DNA of 64,000 nt from Coprinellus micaceus (taxonomy: Eukaryota > Basidiomycota > Agaricomycetes > Agaricales > Psathyrellaceae). Below are positions 57,491 to 64,000 of the stretch, one piece after another. Positions within the stretch are counted from its first letter, which is position 1. Each line of letters begins with the position of its first letter. The stretch is taken from positions 1 through 64,000 of the forward strand of contig OX596344.1 of assembly GCA_951394405.1 (NCBI GenBank), in the 5' to 3' direction. A model generated the notes under the pieces. It did no database searches. It saw only the letters and a list, made by a program, of their open reading frames with translations, and had not been told where the DNA came from. A program made the position numbers and the translations under genes.

Positions 57491-58530
57491 TCCTCCGCTC
57501 TCCTCTTCTGCGCTTTCTTCGGGGTACGACATAGCCTTAGGCTACCGGTAACCTCGTCGGGTGCTCCATTCCCGATGCCTATACGACGTCGGTTGGGTGC
57601 GATTTCTTCTTCTCCGCAAACGGTAAAAATGATTTGTTCGGAGCTACTGTAATGATCATTCCCCACCATATACCTGGGTATGCTGAGGAAGGCGAAGGTG
57701 AAGGTTGATTGACTGACTACGCTAATTACATACATATAGAACTTCGAAAAATCTCTCAAGGGCCTCAGAGTGTATTTTGAGGCTCGATGGGACATGGAAT
57801 CCTGAATACGGATACTCGCCTCGGAGACCGCAGACCGTCTACCGTCGCAAATTTAAATTTAAAAAAGCTAATTTTAGGTCACAACGAAGGTATGCTACTC
57901 CGTTGTGACTTGATTTAGTCCAATCGACTGTGCACTCACTACCGAGGGCGGACTGCAGATGAGGGTTCGGGAATTACGGTGGCAGATAATAGCATGACAC
58001 ATGCTATCTGCCAACTGGCTCCGATATGCCATTTCCCCTCCCTCCCTGCTACCTATGAGTCCTGAAAGTTCACAATATGCCCTGGTTGGCTTCCCAACAA
58101 TTCATGGAAATTTTTGAGAAGAGTTTCAAACCCCAGCTCTCAAAAATGTGCCCTCAAAGTTCGTGATGCTATCAGTTTCGGCAAATGCCGTGCTATCTGC
58201 CACCCAGGTCTATGGCAGGTGAACCCATTTCAAGATGCGTTTGCCGCTCAATTTGTCTGCCACTTCGGACTGAACCGCTCACCTCCACCTCAGGCACACA
58301 CCGCCAAACTGTTCTCTTTGTTTCTTCGAATGTGCCACACCCATGGCATGAAACAAAGCTAGATGGGCGTCTGCTTATGCCCGCGGGCCCACCATCCGTG
58401 TTTCCGACAAACGCTGCTGAGAGCCACAGTGCGACAAATGGACAAGCCAGCGGTCCATGCCCGCTCCCCCATGTGGTTTTCCACCAACGTTACAAAGAGT
58501 CATGGTTCTGAAAGATCATCCTCACCTTGT
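57491..58530. other. Intergenic with inverted repeats
   Basis: Contains two hairpin-forming inverted repeats and a possible small TIR element (57978-58204), described separately, plus the promoter of the gene at 58596. A TTTAAATTTAAA-like AT-rich tract lies near 57851-57866. Confidence 0.5.
57978..58204. mobile_element. Possible MITE-like element with 11-bp terminal inverted repeats
   Basis: GGTGGCAGATA at 57978-57988 is matched exactly in reverse complement by TATCTGCCACC at 58194-58204. The left end continues as a hairpin with the near-perfect arm at 58000-58013. A second 10-bp inverted repeat, ATTTTTGAGA / TCTCAAAAAT, lies inside at 58110-58119 and 58138-58147. The length of 227 bp, the lack of coding sequence and the placement upstream of a gene fit a miniature inverted-repeat element. 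No clear target-site duplication was seen, so this remains tentative. Confidence 0.4.
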
Positions 58531-58540
58531 CTATATAAGA
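58531..58540 (+). promoter_or_regulatory. TATA box of the membrane-protein gene at 58596
   Basis: CTATATAAGA lies about 60 bp upstream of the ATG at 58596, an ideal fungal TATA element position, and supports the chosen start. Confidence 0.65.
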
Positions 58541-58595
58541 GACCACCTCAAGCTAAAGGATCGCGTACGCCTCCCTTGACCCCACAGACACGATC

Positions 58596-59210
58596 ATGCT
58601 CAATCTTCCTCAAGACCTTCTGGCTCCTCACATGACTCAGCATCGTCAAGCATACGTCTTCTTAATGTCGCACGACGAAGCCGATGCGCTCAAGTCATCC
58701 ATGGGTGTCGGCGGTCGCATCAAGTCCCTATCAGTCGATGAATCTACAGCTCTGGTCGTCTTCGCTGGCAGTGTCGACCACTGGAATGCTATTGCTAGGG
58801 TCGCTCGCATCGCGCTTTTGCCCAAAGACCGCCGTTCGTCGCTTGTTACCGATAATAATAACGGTCAAAGCCCCAGTTTCCCCGAATTCGGCACAATTCC
58901 CTTGTTTTTAATGGCCGTGGCGACGGGGGCACTGTTGGCATGGTCGGTCCTGGCTTTTGGTAAGTCCATGATTCCGAGCTTTCGATACAATTGATTGATT
59001 AGACGAGCAGACTTGTTCTACGTGGCCACGTCCACGGTCTTACAAGTTGTTATGTTCGCTCAAGCTCTAGTTCGCTTTGTCAACAGGGGCGTTCATGACG
59101 GTCTCCAGGCGTCACTTCGCACCGCGATTGACATCCTTAAGCGGTTCCTAGGTGAGACGTCAGCCAGTATAAGTCGGATTCTTACGGAAATCTCAACTCG
59201 ATGTTTGTAG
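58596..59210 (+). CDS. Small membrane protein, two exons, unknown function
   Basis: The exons are 58596-58959 and 59011-59210, joined in phase 1 across a 51-nt intron; the product is 187 residues. Residues 1-95 are soluble and mixed (QAYVFLMSHDEADALKSSM, SLSVDESTALVVFAGS). Two hydrophobic segments follow: IPLFLMAVATGALLAWSVLA (about 101-121) and a second at about 125-145 (TSTVLQVVMFAQALVRFV). A helical tail ends STRCL. It resembles a small two-span protein of an internal membrane with the N-terminal domain outside the bilayer; the family is not recognised. Without the intron the frame stops at 58994, between the two membrane segments. A TATA box 60 bp upstream supports the start. Confidence 0.7.
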
Positions 59211-60467
59211 ACTAGCGATTCCTGTTCGGGGCGCGGGCGATGTGGGTTCTCGGTTCGCGAAGACGTCGCCTTTCGAAATAGTTCCTCCGAGCTACTTACA
59301 CTACTCCTTCTCGGCTTTCCGGTTCTGTATGCCTCGCTTACTGCATTAGAGTATAGTATATTGTCATTGTTCTCGTTGAACTTGAGATAGTGATCATGCC
59401 CAAGCTGCTATGGTCTCAGCCAGCGTACTTCCACATTGATGATTGACCAAATAGGACTCGAGGTCTGGCCATGCGTGTGGCCGTCACGGTGGCTGTGAGG
59501 GGAGACAAAATGATTGGATCAATGATGGGCCGATGATCATGAGCAGCGAGATCTCGAAGATACGCCTCGCTCAGCCGGACAATGCAGTCGCAATCGCTTC
59601 ACTGTATTTTGAGGGGTGATGGAGGGAATATCGAAGGGTGAACGTCCGTTCTGCCTCCTCCCGTGAGTCTCTCTTCTTCAAACAAGTCAGCCAATACTGA
59701 GGAACCGTTCGGGCTCCATACCTGCATATCCTGGGGACTCGCCGCCAATCTGGGGTCAACGAAGAACTATGTCGAGAGATCTTGAGGGAACTGGGATGAG
59801 AATGTCGAAGTTATGGAGGGGTGGCAGCCTATACCTCAGGTCCACCTGCCGACTATTGCCGCACCGAGTCATACACATTTAGGCACAAGGCTTATAGGAA
59901 GGCTGCGTCTTAGTGCCCCTTTGTGGCACTGGAACCAAGTACGTCCCCCTCCTCACAACTAGCTTCCGCCTGATTTTGAGCCACAAGGCGATATCCCAGT
60001 TCGCGAGTCTCGACTGAATAACGTCCGCTATAATGGGAACACGATCTGAGATGCCGCCTTTGTTGTGACCTGAAGCACACCCGGCGTGGTCCCATTGGTG
60101 TAAACACGATGGAACGCTCTGATCATGGCCTTCCCTTTCAGTTGAGCCACACACGTGTACAACCGCTTCATACGTTGCGTTCGGGGTGTCTGTGAAATGT
60201 GCCAACTGTGGTGGATTGGATTGAGCTTCGCCGGAGCCCGAAGCCTCATGATGGCCCTTTCAAGGCCTCTCAGGAGCTCTCTTCCCAGTAAGTATACTCC
60301 GGCTTCTGGCGTGGGCCCCGTTGATGCTTCTCCGGGCCACAGGGCACTGGGTCTGGGTTCTCTTTCGTGCATTGTGGCCACCGCACCTGGGTTAGCGCAT
60401 CTGTCTGTTTCTTTTCTTTTCTTCGTTTTAGACCAACCCAAAGGATGGTTTCCACCGCCTTACTGGT
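59211..60467. other. Intergenic with one dispersed repeat copy
   Basis: Contains repeat copy 3 near 59486. A minus-strand frame at 59879-60205 is moderately protein-like (IIADVIQSRLANWDIALWLK) but could not be extended by splice sites. Nothing else was supported. Confidence 0.4.
59482..59522 (+). repeat. Dispersed intergenic repeat, copy 3
   Basis: CACGGTGGCTGTGAGGGG followed by ACAAAATGATTGGATCAATG matches the elements near 42791 and 50555. It lies about 280 bp downstream of the membrane-protein gene, similar to copy 1's position relative to the RING gene. Confidence 0.65.
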
Positions 60468-60564
60468 ATGGACCGGCCTCGCGGGATCAATCCCCCATCG
60501 ACTTATAAACCTGCGGCCGACCAACCACCTGCCCTTGCGAACGCCCCGGCCCCCAGTGTCCAGG

Positions 60565-62088
60565 ATGTACACCCCCCTCACTGACATAGTCGTTCAGCGA
60601 AGCAGAACCGTGAACTGTCTTGCTTTCTCCCCCAACAGCGCCTACCTCGCCAGCGGAGACAGGTCTGGCTTACTTCTTATCTCCGGGATACCGAACGGCA
60701 ACGAAATCGCCAGGTTCTCCTTCGTGGATCCCATAACTGCTCTTGGTTGGGAAACAGGGTCTAAGAAAATATTCGTGGGCCTGGCAAACTGCGAACTACA
60801 TATTGTATCCATAGTGAGCACCCTTCCCACCGAGCACCCTTTCCACCTTGACCTTCCACTGACTAGATCCCTTCCTCCAGGCTGATGGCAGGCTGGCTGT
60901 AGTCCAGCTAGCACCCCATGATTACTGGGACCTCCCTTTTGACTGGAAGGACCTCTTTCAGATCACTTGCTTAGCGCTCGACCCTCCCTCCGGCTTACTT
61001 GCGGTTGGGGTGGGCATCACTGTGGTTGTGCTCACAGCACCCACTGGAACAGGTCGGGAGATCGGAATTCGAGTCCGTTTGGCGACATCAACTCACCCTC
61101 GCTTTCCAGATACTTATACCCAGGTCCGGTGTATTAGCCCGTTTCCTTTCTCGCCTCCCGCCGCCGACGAAGCACGCGGCTACGTAGCTCCCACCTGGTT
61201 ACCCTCCGCAGTTCGCTCGGTACATCTCATTGATCGTGGTCGTGCTATAGTCATCACGTTTATGGGAGAAGGCATTCGCTGCTACGATCTCGACACTTTC
61301 CCCGAGAGAGAGCGCTGGCATTTAAATCCTGAAACGCCTGTTTTGTGAGTCGATTGCATCCTATCAGGAAAGTGCAACCTGATTTTAGGCTTAGATGCAG
61401 GTCAGTCATGGATTCCCAAGCTACACTCATTGTTTGCTCCACCTTTTGTGGTCGCCACGAGGTGTACGATGTAAGGAAGCGTACCTGCCTTCGCATTCAA
61501 TGCGATGCAAGGTATGGCATCCCGCCCTGTGCCCTCGTCATCGAGAACGATTCGCACCTCTTACTGGGTACCTCGTTCGGGGACACGATCAGGACTGCGC
61601 GTGTTTCCCCTCTCTGTTCTTGGGACAGGTTGAGAAATGGTGGTTTGTTACTTTTCCCATCGCAAATGAAGATCTTCTGACCGATAAGAATAGGCAAACG
61701 GGACACGATTCGAGTCATGGTAAGTCCCGGCGCTGTCATCGGGACGACGATAATGAATGCTTCACTTTTTCAGGCCACAACGTCTCTTCCAAACGGATCG
61801 TGCTATATTGCCGTTGGCGTGGGGGGGAACTTGGAGTCAACGCGCGTAAGGGTGTGGGTCAAGAGAGTTTCTGACCCTGCATCACCTTTAGGTTCGTGTT
61901 TCAGGTCAAGTTACTAGTCCCTGCTTCACACTCACGCCTCCTTTGTAGATCCCGTCGAAGAAGGCCTCACCATTGCGCGGCGAGCCCTGGCGGAAGACGA
62001 TGGTGATCCTCTAGAGATTAACGTAGGGGTTTTGTTCGGGCTGTTCGTGGTCGCTCTCTCTTTCATTTCTCTCTATGTGCACGATTAG
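60565..62088 (+). CDS. WD40-repeat protein with C-terminal membrane anchor
   Basis: Exons: 60565-60813, 60881-61344, 61389-61642, 61694-61719, 61774-61891 and 61949-62088. Phases agree throughout and the product is about 416 residues from this ATG. WD40-like blades are visible: VNCLAFSPNSAYLASGDRSG near 20-40, TALGWETGSKKIFVGLANCE near 60-80, FQITCLALDPPSGLLAVGVG near 110-130, then LIVCSTFCGRHEVYDV and CYIAVGVGGN. A 61643-61693 intron removes an in-frame TGA. The C-terminus is acidic (ALAEDDGDPLE) and then hydrophobic (VGVLFGLFVVALSFISLYV), ending VHD, a tail anchor. Together these suggest a beta-propeller on the cytosolic face of a membrane; partners are unknown. The 5' end is uncertain: a Pro/Ala-rich frame from an ATG at 60468 may be an earlier exon. 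Confidence 0.75.
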
Positions 62089-64000
62089 AAGTCCATGATG
62101 TCAGCCAACTCGTTAAACCGTCGATGAACGCTAAGCGCTAAAGATTCGAGCCATACATGATAATAAACAAAAAGTCGATATCATCCGTGGGCGATATACC
62201 CACAGTGATATGCCAACACGTGCGCATATCGGAGCATCCGTGTGTATAGCCTTCCTCACCGCAGTTGCCGAACAGGACGTGGTACATCAGCAGCACCAAG
62301 TGTGCAGCACAACCGGTACATCTGCAGGACCGGATATACAAGCAGACGCGCACCGGGATGTCAGCGAGAGTAGAGCAGATGACTCACCCTACCGCTCCAG
62401 TCTCTAACTAACGCCTTCTCCTTTTCGATGTGTTACCTCCCCTGCCTCGAGTCTCGGCGAGCGCTAATATTGAGTTTCGCAACGTTCCCGAGTGTCACGT
62501 CACGCGTGTCACGGCGTCACATCTGGTGTCGCGTGTTTCGCTCTCCTTCCCCGTCATCTCCCCTCGCTCGCTGCCAACATCCACCATCGCTATCAACAAC
62601 CCTCCTCGTGGTCGCTGTCCGTCCTCTCCGTCCACGTCCGTCCTCGCTGCTGGGCCCCAACGGTCCAGCCTACCCTCCTTGCGCCCTGATCGACTCCATC
62701 GTGGTGTGGGGTGGAGAAGGAGGACCTTACGAACGCGTCGATGAAGGGACGGCGGTGAGGCCAGCTTGCGTGTCTCTGCGCAGGACCTGAAGTCTGCTCG
62801 TCGACCAGATTGTCCCCATTGCTCGCCTACCCTACCCACCACCCTCTTCACCACCCTCCTCACTGGCCTCCACGACCCCGCCTAGTTTGGTTCGCTTGTG
62901 TTGGCTTCGACGGGGCATCAGGTTTCCCCCATGACCTCATGTACGCGATTCCTCGTCCCATGACTTGTGGACCCATGTCGTAATTTAGATGTTTCTCTAC
63001 GCCAATATACTGGATTTTCCTTACTGCGCTGCATGAATCATAGTGGCTCCGCTTTGCGTGCCAGTCCCCGACTCAATCCTGACGTCTTGGTCTCGTGAAC
63101 CATCGCCATAGGAGGTTCCGGAAGCTTGAGAAGATGTTGGGCTAGCAAGTATAGCGGACTCGCAGAAAGCGCTACGGGTACTTATCGTCGGACCCTATGG
63201 TGCGAATGCGATCCACCAGCAGACATTCTGGGTCTTCGAGTGAGAGGAGACGGGAAATTCCGGACGGTGTTCGGGACCTACTCGTAGCTGGTGAAGGGCG
63301 CTTATGGGTCTTGAGCTTGGAGCCTATCTTTCGAGGCGACGATATTTTGTAGTGGGTGGGATGCTCGGTGAACAAGTGCAGATATCTATTCCCGAATCGA
63401 AAACGGCCAGAGGTCGACGCCAAATTCTGCATTTGCTGAAGCCCTTATAATTATGTCGGTATGAGGCACCGAATTGATGGGCACCACCTCGATATACGCC
63501 TATCAGCCCAAAGAAGGGGGAAATCTACCGCTTTTTGGGCAGTCTGGCAATGGTAGAGGTGTCGCTGCGCGCGCAGGGTCATCATCCACGGCACACCCTT
63601 TCTCCTGTCACTTCACCCAGCACTGAACGACCTCCACCTCGACTGAACGCCTTCAGGTGGCAGTCTAGCCGCAACATCTTGAGTCTGACAGAAACCGCCT
63701 GTCCACGCCTGTCCATTGGGCCGAAAGTTACCTGGTATACAAAGGCTAGCGGGGATGTGAGTGGAGTCGAGGTGTCACGGTCCACGCCACAACGCCATAC
63801 GCGAAGCAGAAGTTTCAGTGCGATACTCGGGCCTGGGGTGGAATGATTGATCATAGCGTGGAATGGGAGATAGCTAGGCATGAGAGGATGACGGAATGTG
63901 AAGCCGGATCGCATCGGGGGATATTGAAGTCCATACATGTAGGAGATGAAATAGAGGGCTGCTAATGGGATAGACTGGTCAAAATTGCATGCTGAGGGCC
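62089..64000. other. No convincing gene
   Basis: Minus-strand frames at 63172-63432 (86 codons, ATG 63432) and 63582-63938 (118 codons, ATG 63938) have some protein-like character but no domain and no splice-supported partner; the second could continue a gene beyond this window's edge. The stretch 62420-62880 is pyrimidine/CpG-rich. No RNA gene or repeat was recognised. Confidence 0.4.

Noticed and set aside
1..64000. CRISPR array, prokaryotic operon or integrated virus
   Set aside because: No direct-repeat/spacer arrays, no operon-like gene spacing and no viral genes were seen; spliced fungal genes and a telomere explain the window.

Overview
The window is a chromosome end from a filamentous fungus, almost certainly a mushroom-forming basidiomycete (Agaricomycetes). 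It opens with CCCTAA telomere repeats, so the terminus lies to the left. The genes have many short introns (about 45-110 nt, GT..AG, with CTNAY-like branch sites) and encode families typical of basidiomycete genomes: F-box, MYND-finger, JmjC-like, WD40, RING and several conserved orphan families. Gene models below were assembled by hand from reading frames, splice sites and intron phase, without homology searches or transcripts.

Layout. 1-166: telomere. About 480-2900: an old satellite with a period near 156 bp. About 2920-3500: a second repeat array of units carrying the inverted motif GTTATG..CATAAC. 3.5-16.7 kb: gene-poor, decayed subtelomere holding only broken coding fragments. 16.7-26.2 kb: small genes of unknown function, a truncated NmrA-like gene, a 505-residue membrane protein and a small heat-shock protein (Hsp20) gene. 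27.2-40.9 kb: a block of four minus-strand genes: an F-box protein, two large JmjC-like paralogues that have lost the iron-binding residues, and between them a protein with a C-terminal HPDRW motif. 41.8-42.5 kb: a RING-finger gene on the plus strand. About 42.96-43.9 kb: a frameshifted relic of the TOR kinase catalytic domain. 45.4-49.2 kb: a MYND-finger gene and a gene of unknown function. 52-56.3 kb: a long plus-strand gene with a disordered, internally repeated N-terminus and a GMSSDESD-motif C-terminus. 56.9-57.5 kb: a broken coiled-coil gene. 58.6-62.1 kb: a small membrane protein and a WD40 protein with a C-terminal membrane anchor. 62.1-64 kb: no convincing gene.

The window shows a gradient from telomere through satellites and a gene graveyard into normal gene space. 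No metabolic pathway or operon-like system is apparent. The most notable points are the paired JmjC-like pseudo-enzymes with an N-terminal hydrophobic region, the TOR catalytic relic, the nucleosome-length subtelomeric satellite, and a short dispersed repeat present three times between genes.
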